A stretch of 54,561 bases of DNA. Origin: Verrucomicrobiota bacterium. GTDB lineage: Bacteria > Verrucomicrobiota > Verrucomicrobiia > Limisphaerales > SIBE01. Below the pieces are notes generated by a model. That model was given only the letters and a program-made list of their open reading frames with translations. It was not told where the DNA came from and ran no database searches. Both the position numbers and the translations under genes were made by a program. The stretch is taken from contig VHDE01000031.1 in assembly GCA_016871515.1 (NCBI GenBank), positions 1 through 54,561 on the forward strand. Direction: 5' to 3'. Positions 1 to 7,878 of the stretch are shown in pieces (positions within the stretch are counted from its first letter, which is position 1; every line of letters begins with the position of its first letter).

Positions 1-83
1 ACGAGCCAATCGCTCCGGTCCCCCTCCCGACGCCCGCTTCTGCCACCGCACCGCTAGCCTTTCCCCCGCCGGTCCAGAGTTAA
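1..83 (+). CDS. 3' end of an upstream gene (partial)
   Basis: One frame is open from the window edge (base 3) to a TAA at 81-83. It encodes about 26 residues, rich in Pro and Ala, ending PPPVQS. Such tails are common at the C-terminus of regulatory or membrane proteins, and in this position a partner kinase of the NtrC-type regulator that follows would be natural. That is inference; nothing in these residues identifies a family. It could also be non-coding. Confidence 0.25.
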   Translation, partial: EPIAPVPLPTPASATAPLAFPPPVQS

Positions 84-180
84 ACCGCCGTGGATACGCG
101 TTCGACATGCTTACGCGTGCATTTGGGTTACAGAATCCAGCTTGCTCAAGTTTCCTATTTCAAGTTAGCCTTTCTGCGCG

Positions 181-1666
181 ATGGCGAAAATCTTGCTCGT
201 TGATGACGAAGTGACCATGGTGCAAATGGTGACCGAACTTTTTCGGTCCGAGGGCCATGAGGTATTTCCGTTTACCAATTGCAATGCCGCCACTGAAGCG
301 CTCGAAACCATTTCTCCCGAATTGGTTATCACGGATCTTTACCTGGACAAGACCCGCGCCCACGGGTTGGAAATTCTGCACAAGGCTCGTTCGTTAAATC
401 CGCCGCCCCGTGGTCATTGTCATGACGGGCTTCGGATCAATCGAGACAGCGGTCGAGGCGATGAAGGAAGGGGCTTACGATTACCTGGAGAAACCATTCA
501 AGCTTGATGAACTGAAACTGGGCGTCAATCGAGCTCTCTCCTACAACTTCGCGATCTCGGAGAACGTTTATCTTAAGAAGCAGCTTCGAAAAAAGCACCA
601 ATTCAGCCAGATCATCGGCACATCCCCCAAGATGCAGGAAGTCTTCAAGATGATCGAACGCGTGGCGGATTGCGATAGCGCAATTCTTATCCTTGGCGAA
701 AGCGGCACAGGCAAAGAACTCGTGGCCAGGGCGCTTCATTTCAACAGTCGCCGCCAGTTTGCACCCTTCGTCCCAATCAACTGCAGCGCATTGCCTGAGA
801 ACCTCCTCGAATCGGAACTTTTCGGTCATCGCAAAGGCGCTTTTACCGGAGCATTGAACGACAAGAAAGGCCTCTTCCAATAAGCTGAAGGCGGGACGAT
901 CTTCCTCGACGAAATCGGGTCGATGTCTCCAATGCTGCAAAGCCGGTTGTTGCGCGTTTTGGAAGAACGCGAAGTGCGGCGCGGCGGCGATAACGTGCCG
1001 ATTTATGTCAACGTGCGTGTTCTCGCCGCGACCAATGAACCGCTGGAAGAAAGGATCAAGGAAGGCACCTTTCGCGAAGACTTATACTACCGGCTTAATG
1101 TCATTCCGATCACGTTGCCGTCCCTCCGCGAGCGCGGCGAAGACACCCCTTTGCTGGTTGCGCATTTTCTCAAGGACAAAACTCATCCACGCACCGGGCA
1201 GCATTATCAAATGGCGCGCGAAGCGATGGAAGTGCTGCTCTTTCACGATTGGCCCGGGAATGTGCGGGAACTCGAAAATGCCATCGAACGAGCCTGCACG
1301 CTCTGCGAAACCAACGTTATTCAAGTGCAGGACCTGCCGCCGACGCTTCACGGATACGCCAGCAAGAGCAGCAGTGACACTGTCATTGAAACGCGTCCTG
1401 GAGCGCCCCCACAATCGTTCATGGTTCTTTCCGAGTCCCTCTATCCTTTGGGTTTCAGCGAAGCTCAACATGATTTCAAGAGTGCAGCCACACCCGCAGC
1501 TCCGGAGCCAATTGGTTCCTTAAAGACGTTCTTGAGGGATCAGGAAGTGTCTTACTTGAACCGCGCTCTCGAACAGGCGGGCGGCGACAAAGAAAAAGCG
1601 GCCCAAATGTTAGGCATCAGTTTGGCCACTCTTTATCGAAAGCTCTCCGAAGGAGAAGAGGTTTAA
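181..1666 (+). pseudogene. NtrC-family sigma-54-dependent response regulator, frameshifted and nonsense-interrupted
   Basis: The reconstructed protein has an N-terminal receiver (acidic pocket D8/D9, phosphoacceptor D52), a central AAA+ sigma-54 activation domain (Walker A GESGTGKE at 695-718, GAFTGA loop at 836-853, Walker B region GGTIFLDE at 890-913) and a C-terminal Fis-type HTH near 1600-1660. Two lesions break it. One extra C in the CCCC run at 406-409 shifts frame 1 to frame 2 just before the receiver's VVIVMTG segment. An in-frame TAA at 881-883 stands where relatives have an acidic residue between GLF and the Walker B strand. Everything else aligns with the family, so the lesions are recent or are sequence errors. 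If real, no product could activate RNA polymerase, because the truncated protein lacks Walker B and the DNA-binding domain. The start at 181 gives the canonical receiver beginning MAKILLVDDE. Confidence 0.85.
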
Positions 1667-1869
1667 CCAACGCGTCACTGGTGGTGACGCCTCCGTGAGC
1701 GTTACGACCAAAAGCGCGTTCGGATGAATGGACCGCCGAAATGCGCTCGCAAACTCGATGGACCCGGGTGGACCCGTCGCACTGCTTTTATTTTGTTTCT
1801 TTTTCTCCGCAGGTTTCTACGATGTTTTCCCATTCGCTCATAAGAACTGAACTCATTTGAATTAGAATT

Positions 1870-2835
1870 ATGCCACTGACACACACCAAAGACCTCTTTG
1901 CCAAAGCGTTGAAAGGCAAGTACGCGTTGGGCGCATTCAATGTCAATAACATGGAACTGCTCCAGGCCATCGTCGAGGCTTGCGAAGAAGAGAAAGCGCC
2001 GGTCATGCTTCAAATCTCGAAGGGCGCTCGGCAATATGCCAACCCGGTCTATCTGAAGAAACTAATTGAAGCCGCGGTGAGCCTTTCGAACATACCGATT
2101 GCGGTGCATTTGGACCACGGCGATTCTTTCGAACTGTGCAAGGAATGCATCGATGAAGGCTTTACGAGCGTCATGATTGACGGCAGCCATTTGCCTTACG
2201 ACAAGAACGTCGAGATCTGCAAAAAGGTCGTGGACTACGCTCACAAACACAATTGTGTCGTCGAAGGTGAATTGGGCATGTTGGTCGGGGCGCAGCATGA
2301 CGAAGGGGAAGAAGGCGGCGGTTACTCCAAAGGTGGCGTTTATACTCATCCCGATGAAGCTGTCCAATTTGTCAAGGCGACCGGTGTTGATTCCCTCGCC
2401 GTGGCCATCGGGAATTCTCATGGCGCTTACAAATTCAAGGGCCAGCAACACTTGGACCTGGACCGGCTGAAAACCATCAAGAAAGCGTTGCTCGACGCAG
2501 GCATGGGCGATTATCCGCTCGTGCTGCACGGCGCGTCCAGCGTCCCGAAAGAAATAGCGCAAGAAATCAATCGGTACGGCGGCAAGCTCGGCGAAGATAC
2601 GGCCGGTGTGCCTGAAGCGGACATCGAAGTGGCCCGGCGTGTGGGATGCACCAAAGTGAACATTGATACCGATCTTCGGATGGCCTTCACAGCAGCTCTG
2701 CGCAAATTCTTCATGGAATCGCCGAAGGAGTACGATCCGCGCAAGTACCTCACGCCCGCGCGAAATAAGGTCAAAGAGTTGGTCCGACACAAGGTCAAGA
2801 ATGTGCTTTGCTGCGCCGGACACGCGTTCGATTAG
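1870..2835 (+). CDS. fba: Class II fructose-bisphosphate aldolase
   Basis: Zinc-dependent cytosolic aldolase of glycolysis and gluconeogenesis, cleaving fructose 1,6-bisphosphate to DHAP and glyceraldehyde 3-phosphate. The 321 residues cover the whole TIM barrel. Family landmarks are visible: HLDHGD at 80-85 (catalytic Asp82, zinc ligand His83), VEGELG near 131-136, GNSHG with His184, LHGAS with His220, and NIDTD near 264-268. The insert between strands and the C-terminal GHAFD resemble the longer class II forms. The ATG at 1870 gives the usual N-terminus (LFAKALKGKYALGAFN). No strong Shine-Dalgarno sequence precedes it, as for several genes here. It appears monocistronic: a repeat-bearing gap follows and the next gene is on the other strand. 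Confidence 0.95.
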   Translation: MPLTHTKDLFAKALKGKYALGAFNVNNMELLQAIVEACEEEKAPVMLQISKGARQYANPVYLKKLIEAAVSLSNIPIAVHLDHGDSFELCKECIDEGFTSVMIDGSHLPYDKNVEICKKVVDYAHKHNCVVEGELGMLVGAQHDEGEEGGGYSKGGVYTHPDEAVQFVKATGVDSLAVAIGNSHGAYKFKGQQHLDLDRLKTIKKALLDAGMGDYPLVLHGASSVPKEIAQEINRYGGKLGEDTAGVPEADIEVARRVGCTKVNIDTDLRMAFTAALRKFFMESPKEYDPRKYLTPARNKVKELVRHKVKNVLCCAGHAFD

Positions 2836-2840
2836 GTTGG

Positions 2841-2902
2841 CAGGACAGGCGTCCCGCCTATCCTGGACGGGTGTGTTCCGCAACGGGACGCCCGTCCTTC
2901 CT
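2841..2902. repeat. Dispersed palindromic repeat, GTCCCGCC family
   Basis: GC-rich imperfect palindrome (core GGACAGGCGTCCCGCC followed by an inverted GGGACGCCCGTCC) between the convergent aldolase and DUF6941 genes. The same core recurs at 5417-5492, 18089-18114, 22434-22508 and 48031-48054, always outside intact genes. It may fold as an RNA hairpin and serve as a bidirectional terminator here. Confidence 0.7.
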
Positions 2903-3317
2903 ACGATTGATCGGCCGCTTCTTCCGGCTTCCGATGCTGCACCAGAAGCGGAATATTCGTTTCCTGCCGGCCATTGATGGCAATATCGATCGAGTATTGG
3001 CCCGGCTTGTCGAACTTCAATTGCTGAATATTGATAACGAAATTGCGGACTAGAAAATTGGCGTCCGACGGAATCCGGACATCGACCGGCATATCAATAC
3101 TCGGCATGACAAATTTGCCATCCTCGTCGACGAAATTCATTTTCACCTTATGAGACCCTTCCTCGATTCGAGTGAAGACGATGCGCAACGCGATGGAACA
3201 TTGCGGATGGTAGGCAGGCAAATGATTGGTCACGATTGTGTCAAACGTACCGAGAATATTCAGCTTTCCGGCGTAATCTGTCGCGGCATCGCAAAGGGCG
3301 GCAATTTGAATGTTCAT
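2901..3317 (-). CDS. DUF6941 family protein
   Basis: A 138-residue protein starting MNIQIAALCDAATDYAGKLN and then GTFDTIV, which I recognise as the small beta-rich family called DUF6941, frequent in Verrucomicrobiota and Planctomycetota. No signal peptide or membrane segment is visible, so it should be cytoplasmic. The last third (NFVINIQQLKFDKPGQYSIDI, read as short strands) looks like a beta-sandwich edge. The function is unknown. It is convergent with the aldolase gene and separated from it by a palindromic repeat. The start is supported by the conserved N-terminus. Confidence 0.75.
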   Translation of the reverse strand: MNIQIAALCDAATDYAGKLNILGTFDTIVTNHLPAYHPQCSIALRIVFTRIEEGSHKVKMNFVDEDGKFVMPSIDMPVDVRIPSDANFLVRNFVINIQQLKFDKPGQYSIDIAINGRQETNIPLLVQHRKPEEAADQS

Positions 3318-3806
3318 CTCGCCTCATAATGAAGCCCGCTCATTTTTCCGCAACGATTGTTTGTGAACGTGCGGGGAAGCACCCAGAACTTGATTACTTT
3401 GGTCCCAACCGTTAAGCAATTGCCCGGAGCGATCACAGCATGGCAGCCAGGGTGCGATTAAAACCATCGGTCAGAGGACTGCGGCGTTTACGCTGCAGAA
3501 ACGTGAAATTGCCGGACGCTCGAGACTTTTCGGTGCGTTTCGACTTTGCGAAAAACTTTGCGAACGTTTCCGCAGCGCAAACGCTGCGCTCCTTAATTGC
3601 GCCTGCCTGCGTTCGCGCTCTTGAAGGAAAACAAGGTCTTTGGGGTTTCAAGTCCCAACGCGCTCTGCTCCGGCCCTTCGCAAATCAGCATCACGCTAAT
3701 GGCCAAGCACGGTATGGACCGTACGCCCGCTTTCCGTTCTAGCGTTGCCAAAGCCTTCAGGCCGCGCTTAGGATGGCGCAACTGGTGCCTGCGCGAGCCA
3801 GAACGA
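3318..3806. other. Intergenic gap of 489 bases
   Basis: No convincing gene. A short hairpin lies at 3571-3588 (7-bp stem CGCAGCG/CGCTGCG, loop CAAA). The reading frame of scpA stays open upstream to 3597, but the extra residues look non-coding. The promoters of the divergent DUF6941 and scpA genes should lie here; I could not pin down a clear -35/-10 pair. Confidence 0.5.
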
Positions 3807-4610
3807 ATGATGGCCGACAATAAAGTCCAACTGAAAATCTTTGAAGGGCCGCTCGATCTCCTTCTCTACCTCGTGAAAAAGGAGGAGGTCGATATTTACG
3901 AAGTCAATCTCACCAGAATCGCCACGCAATTCATCGAATACGTCGAATTGATGCGCGAACTCGACCTCGAAATCGCCGGCGAGTTTCTCGTCATGACTGC
4001 GACGCTCATGCATATTAAGAGCCGCGAATTGCTTCCGGTCGATCAGCAAACGCCCACCGAAGATGACGAGGAGCAACAAGACCCGCGCTGGGAGTTGATT
4101 CGGCAATTGGTTGAATACAAGAAATTCAAGGACGCCGCCGCACAGTTGCAGGTCCGGGAAGCGCTCCAGGAGGGCATCTTTCCGCGTTTGCCAGGCAAGC
4201 CCGAATTTGTGGAGGAGCAACCCGTCCGGAAATCGGAAGTTTCGCTGTTCGATTTGATCAATGCAGTTAGCTCCATCCTCAAGCGCTTCGCCCAGCGCGA
4301 CGAAGCCCGCGATTTATTTGAGGACAAATGGACCGTTAGCGAAAAGATCGAACATCTCATGCGCGTGCTTCGACAGCGGACGAAGCTTCACTTTTTCGAA
4401 CTGTTCGCCGAGACGACAAGCCGGTCCGAGGTCGTGGTCACATTTCTGGCGCTGCTCGAATTGATTCGGTTGAAGCAGCTTGTCGTTTTTCAACAGCGGC
4501 CTTTCAGTGAAATTGAAATTGCGGCGGCGCCGCCTCCGCAGGTTTCGGCGCCCTCAAACGATTCCGCCCCGGGCGCCACACCGGAACCGGCCGAGACCTC
4601 AATCGCCTGA
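3807..4610 (+). CDS. scpA: Segregation and condensation protein A
   Basis: Kleisin subunit of the bacterial SMC-ScpA-ScpB condensin, which bridges the SMC heads and recruits ScpB for chromosome compaction and segregation. The N-terminus has the family signature (FEGPLDLLLYLVKKEEVDIY) and the following LTRIATQFIEYVELM / LDLEIAGEFLVMTATLMHIKS helices. The C-terminal winged helix (HFFELF ... VVTFLALLELIRLKQL) is also present. About 267 residues, a normal length. The ATG at 3807 (or the adjacent one at 3810) is chosen because homology begins right after it. scpB starts 3 bases after the stop, so the two are clearly one transcriptional unit. Confidence 0.93.
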   Translation: MMADNKVQLKIFEGPLDLLLYLVKKEEVDIYEVNLTRIATQFIEYVELMRELDLEIAGEFLVMTATLMHIKSRELLPVDQQTPTEDDEEQQDPRWELIRQLVEYKKFKDAAAQLQVREALQEGIFPRLPGKPEFVEEQPVRKSEVSLFDLINAVSSILKRFAQRDEARDLFEDKWTVSEKIEHLMRVLRQRTKLHFFELFAETTSRSEVVVTFLALLELIRLKQLVVFQQRPFSEIEIAAAPPPQVSAPSNDSAPGATPEPAETSIA

Positions 4611-4613
4611 TTC

Positions 4614-5357
4614 ATGGAACTGAAGTTCATTCTTGAAGCCATTCTGTTCGCCACGCAAAAGGCGTTGAACCCGCGCGAAATTCGCGACCTATTGACTGCC
4701 ACGGCGGAAACCTCGGACGATTCCTCGGCCAAGTCTTTCAAGAAGACGAAAGAAGCCGACGTGGCGGCGGCTTTGGAACAATTGGAAAAAGATCATGCGA
4801 CGGCGAATCGGAGTTACCGGCTGGTCTGTGTCGCCGGCGCCTGGCAGTTCGTGAGCCAGCCCGAATATGCGCCTTGGCTGAAGACCCTGGTCGGACACAA
4901 AAATCGCCCACCGCGCCTTTCGCAGCCCGCCCTGGAGACGCTGGCCATCGTCGCTTATCGCCAGCCCTTGACGCGGGCCGAAATCGAACAGATTCGCGGT
5001 GTGTCCATCGATGGCGTGATGCAGACACTTTTGGAGCGAGGTTTGATCGAACAAGCGGGCCGCGCGGAGGTGGTGGGCCGGCCGATGACCTATGCCACCA
5101 CGCCGTTATTCTTGGAATACTTCGGTTTGCGCAGTTTGGAAGAGTTGCCGGCGGCGGATGAACTACGCAGAATTGTCGTGCGAAAGCCTGAAGCGCTGCT
5201 CACCGTTGAACCAGGCTTGGCCACAGCGCCTCCAGAACAACTCGCCGAACAGTCAAGCGAAGGCGCCGCCACGGAAACATCACTAACTCCATCTGCAGCG
5301 GTGCCGGTCGAGATGAATGGTTCGGAGACACAATCCGACAATCCACGATCCAATTGA
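4614..5357 (+). CDS. scpB: Segregation and condensation protein B
   Basis: Winged-helix partner of ScpA in the SMC complex. The N-terminal winged helix begins LKFILEAILFATQKALNPREI. The second one carries the highly conserved LSQPALETLAIVAYRQPLTR and IEQIRGVSIDGVMQTLLERG segments, followed by VGRPMTYATTPLFLEYFGL. The 247 residues include a low-complexity C-terminal tail of about 50 residues rich in Ala, Glu and Ser, as in many family members. It is tightly coupled to scpA (3-base gap). A repeat-rich gap follows, suggesting the unit ends here. Confidence 0.93.
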   Translation: MELKFILEAILFATQKALNPREIRDLLTATAETSDDSSAKSFKKTKEADVAAALEQLEKDHATANRSYRLVCVAGAWQFVSQPEYAPWLKTLVGHKNRPPRLSQPALETLAIVAYRQPLTRAEIEQIRGVSIDGVMQTLLERGLIEQAGRAEVVGRPMTYATTPLFLEYFGLRSLEELPAADELRRIVVRKPEALLTVEPGLATAPPEQLAEQSSEGAATETSLTPSAAVPVEMNGSETQSDNPRSN

Positions 5358-5703
5358 AATCTCTTCCTCCCATCTCAGAGCGCTCGATTCAGCAAGAACA
5401 CTGTGCAAGTCAGTTTCACAGGACAGCGCGTCCCGCCTGTCCTGCTCTTGCTCTACGCGCATGCTGGACAAGCGAGACGCCTGCCCTACTGCCGGGTCAT
5501 GAAGAGCCCTTTCCGAAACAGACTTCCACGCATTGCGCCCCTCAACCGGCGGTGGAGCGCGGACATTCCTGTCCGCAGCAGCTCTCGAACTTTCGCGCCG
5601 CCGCAGACTCGCCCAGGGCATTCCGTCGAACGGACATTGCTGCGGACAGGAATGTCCGCGCTCCGTCGCCGGTTGAAGGGAAGGAGAACTGCGCTTCGAG
5701 CTC
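5358..5703. repeat. Repeat-filled gap: GTCCCGCC palindrome plus a long perfect inverted repeat
   Basis: No gene. A copy of the GTCCCGCC-family palindrome lies at 5417-5492. A second, unrelated element has perfect 27-bp arms at 5554-5580 and 5638-5664 (core GCGGACATTCCTGTCCGC), extended outward by near-matching CAACCGGC / GCCGGTTG sequences to arms of more than 40 bp around a 57-base spacer. Each arm contains its own small palindrome. The transcript could form a very stable cruciform or hairpin. Confidence 0.75.
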
Positions 5704-6765
5704 ATGAGCCTTCAAGAGCATCGCAAAGCGATTGATGAACTGGACGAGCAGATCGTGCGGCTTCTCAACGAACGCACGAAACACGTGCTCGAAATCGGCG
5801 CGATCAAACTTAAAGCAGGCGAGGAAATTTACGCGCCTCATCGCGAACTGGCCGTGCTCGACCGCGTTTGCAAGTTGAATTCAGGCCCCATCACCAATGA
5901 GTCGCTGCGCGCTGTTTACCGCGAAATCATGTCCAGCGCGTTGTCTTTGGAAAAGACGATGACCATCGCTTACTTTGGCCCGGAAGCGACGTTCACCCAT
6001 CAGGCAGCCATCCGCCGGTTCGGCTCGAGTTTGCATTATGCCGCCCAGAAAACTATCGCCGATGTCTTCAATGAAGTGAGTCGCAATCGGGCCGACTACG
6101 GGGTCGTGCCGGTCGAGAATTCAACGGAAGGTGTTGTGACGCACACGCTGGACATGTTCGTCGATAGCGATTTGAAAATTGTCGCTCAGATCGTGCTGCC
6201 CATTCAGCATTGTCTGCTTGGAAAGTCCAAGCTCGATGATGTTAAGAAGCTCTATTCCCATCCGCAGGCATTAGGTCAATGCCGCGAGTGGGTCCGGAAT
6301 CATTTGCCGCACGTCGAGATCATTGAGAGCTCTTCGACGACCCGCGCCGCGGAACTCGCTGCTCAAGAAAAGAATGCCGCAGCCATCGCCAGTTCGCTCG
6401 CCGCTGAACGCTATCGTCTGCAAATCTTGGAGCGGAATATTCAAGACAACTCGATCAACGCGACCCGCTTTCTGGTCCTCGGCCGCCAGTGCAGCCCGCC
6501 CACGGGACGGGACCGAACGAGTCTCATGCTGAGCATCGCGCATAAAGTAGGTGCGTTGCATCGCGCGCTGACGCCGATGCGCCGATACAAACTCAACATG
6601 ACGCGGATTGAATCGCGGCCGAGCAAACGGCGGGCTTGGGAGTACTTCTTCTTCGTCGATTGCGATGGACACCTTCAGGACGAGAAAGTCGCGAAAGCCA
6701 TCGAGCAGCTCGAAAAACAATGCAGCTTCCTCAAAGTGCTCGGATCGTATCCCAATGCGGAATGA
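5704..6765 (+). CDS. pheA: Bifunctional chorismate mutase / prephenate dehydratase (P-protein)
   Basis: Converts chorismate to prephenate and then to phenylpyruvate in phenylalanine synthesis. Residues 1-90 are an AroQ-type chorismate mutase (IDELDEQIVRLLNERTKHVL, then IGAIK and the EIYAPHRE region). Residues about 93-270 are prephenate dehydratase (AYFGPEATFTHQAA, VVPVENSTEGVV, NATRF). Residues about 277-350 are an ACT regulatory domain with the ESRPSKRRAWEYFFFVD phenylalanine-binding segment, so feedback inhibition is expected. At 353 residues it has a normal P-protein length. The start at 5704 gives the typical SLQEHRKAIDELDEQI beginning. A purine-rich AAGGAG lies rather far upstream, near 5683. 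Confidence 0.95.
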   Translation: MSLQEHRKAIDELDEQIVRLLNERTKHVLEIGAIKLKAGEEIYAPHRELAVLDRVCKLNSGPITNESLRAVYREIMSSALSLEKTMTIAYFGPEATFTHQAAIRRFGSSLHYAAQKTIADVFNEVSRNRADYGVVPVENSTEGVVTHTLDMFVDSDLKIVAQIVLPIQHCLLGKSKLDDVKKLYSHPQALGQCREWVRNHLPHVEIIESSSTTRAAELAAQEKNAAAIASSLAAERYRLQILERNIQDNSINATRFLVLGRQCSPPTGRDRTSLMLSIAHKVGALHRALTPMRRYKLNMTRIESRPSKRRAWEYFFFVDCDGHLQDEKVAKAIEQLEKQCSFLKVLGSYPNAE

Positions 6766-6775
6766 ACCTAGCCGG

Positions 6776-6870
6776 CGAAGCCCAGCCAAATGCACACAAA
6801 GATCGCGAAGGCCGCAAAGAGATTCTAAGAATTCTGTGGTCTTCGCGTCCTTGGCGATCTTCTGTTTGAA
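6776..6870. repeat. Imperfect inverted repeat, GATCGCGAAG family
   Basis: The gap between pheA and kdsD holds an imperfect inverted pair (CACAAAGATCGCGAAGGCCG and, about 40 bases on, CTTCGCGTCCTTGGCGATCTT). A similar arrangement sits at 12259-12395, before the acetyltransferase gene. It may be another dispersed hairpin family. Confidence 0.5.
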
Positions 6871-6906
6871 CGACATGTCTTTTGTGGTGCAGCCGGGATT
6901 ACCACA

Positions 6907-7878
6907 ATGAATCATTCCGCGCGTGCCCGCCAAGTTTTCGACGTTGAGATTGCCGCTCTCAAAGCCGTTCGCGCGCAACTCGATAACGGCTTCGACGCCG
7001 CCGTTGATCTAATCGTCGAAGTCCTCCGCCATCGCGGCAAGATCGTCGTCGTGGGGATTGGCAAATCGGGAAACATCGGCCAAAAAATCGCCGCGACGCT
7101 CACGAGCACTGGCTCGACCAGCGTCGTCTTGAATAGCGTCGATGCGCTGCACGGAGACCTTGGCATCCTCAATGACGGCGATGTGATCTTGACCTTGAGT
7201 TACTCCGGCGAAACCGACGAGTTGCTGACCTTGCTGCCGGCGCTCAAACGATTTTCGGTGAAGATTATCGCCGTCACCGGAAGCTCGAAATCAACCCTCG
7301 CTCGCGCCAGTGACATTGTTATCCACGCGCGCGTTCCGAAAGAAGCGTGCCCCTTCAATTTGGCCCCGACGTCGAGCACCACGGCCATGCTGGTAATGGG
7401 TGATGCCTTGGCGATGGCGGTACTCGAGGCGCGCGGCTTTCGCAAACAAGACTTCGCCAAGCACCATCCTTCGGGCGCCATCGGACGCGCTTTGTTGCTC
7501 CGCGTAAGCGACATCATGCGCACCGGCCTTCGCAGCGCCGTCGTCTCGCAAACGCTAACAGTCAAGCAAGCCCTCCTCGTGATGACCCGCGCGAAGTCCG
7601 GCAGCGTCAGCGTCGTCAACGCCCGCGGCAAACTCGTTGGCGTGTTTACCGATGGCGACCTGCGCCGCCATATGGCCGACGGCGATCACGTCCTGGACCA
7701 ACCACTGGCCAAAGTGATGACGCGCCACCCCATCACGATTCGCGAAGACGCCCTCGCCGCCGAAGCCCTGCACATTTTCAACGAACGCAATATCGACGAC
7801 CTCATCGTAGTCAATTCAAAGAACGAACCGGTCGGCCTCGTCGATTTGCAGGATTTGCCCAAGCTAAAGCTGATGTGA
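6907..7878 (+). CDS. kdsD: Arabinose-5-phosphate isomerase, KpsF/GutQ family
   Basis: Interconverts ribulose 5-phosphate and arabinose 5-phosphate, the first step toward KDO for lipopolysaccharide. The 323 residues contain an SIS domain (GIGKSGNIGQKIAATLTSTG, LSYSGETDELL, APTSSTTAMLVMGDALA, HPSGAIGR) followed by two CBS domains (about residues 205-260 and 270-323). This is the standard full-length architecture. It implies a Gram-negative outer membrane with LPS in this organism. The 3' end overlaps the tail of the convergent FG-GAP gene by 68 bases. Confidence 0.92.
   Translation: MNHSARARQVFDVEIAALKAVRAQLDNGFDAAVDLIVEVLRHRGKIVVVGIGKSGNIGQKIAATLTSTGSTSVVLNSVDALHGDLGILNDGDVILTLSYSGETDELLTLLPALKRFSVKIIAVTGSSKSTLARASDIVIHARVPKEACPFNLAPTSSTTAMLVMGDALAMAVLEARGFRKQDFAKHHPSGAIGRALLLRVSDIMRTGLRSAVVSQTLTVKQALLVMTRAKSGSVSVVNARGKLVGVFTDGDLRRHMADGDHVLDQPLAKVMTRHPITIREDALAAEALHIFNERNIDDLIVVNSKNEPVGLVDLQDLPKLKLM

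Noticed and set aside
5283-5735. Overlapping open frames of 60-140 codons in the gap before pheA
   Set aside because: They are produced by GC-rich palindromic repeats; similar peptides arise in every repeat copy.
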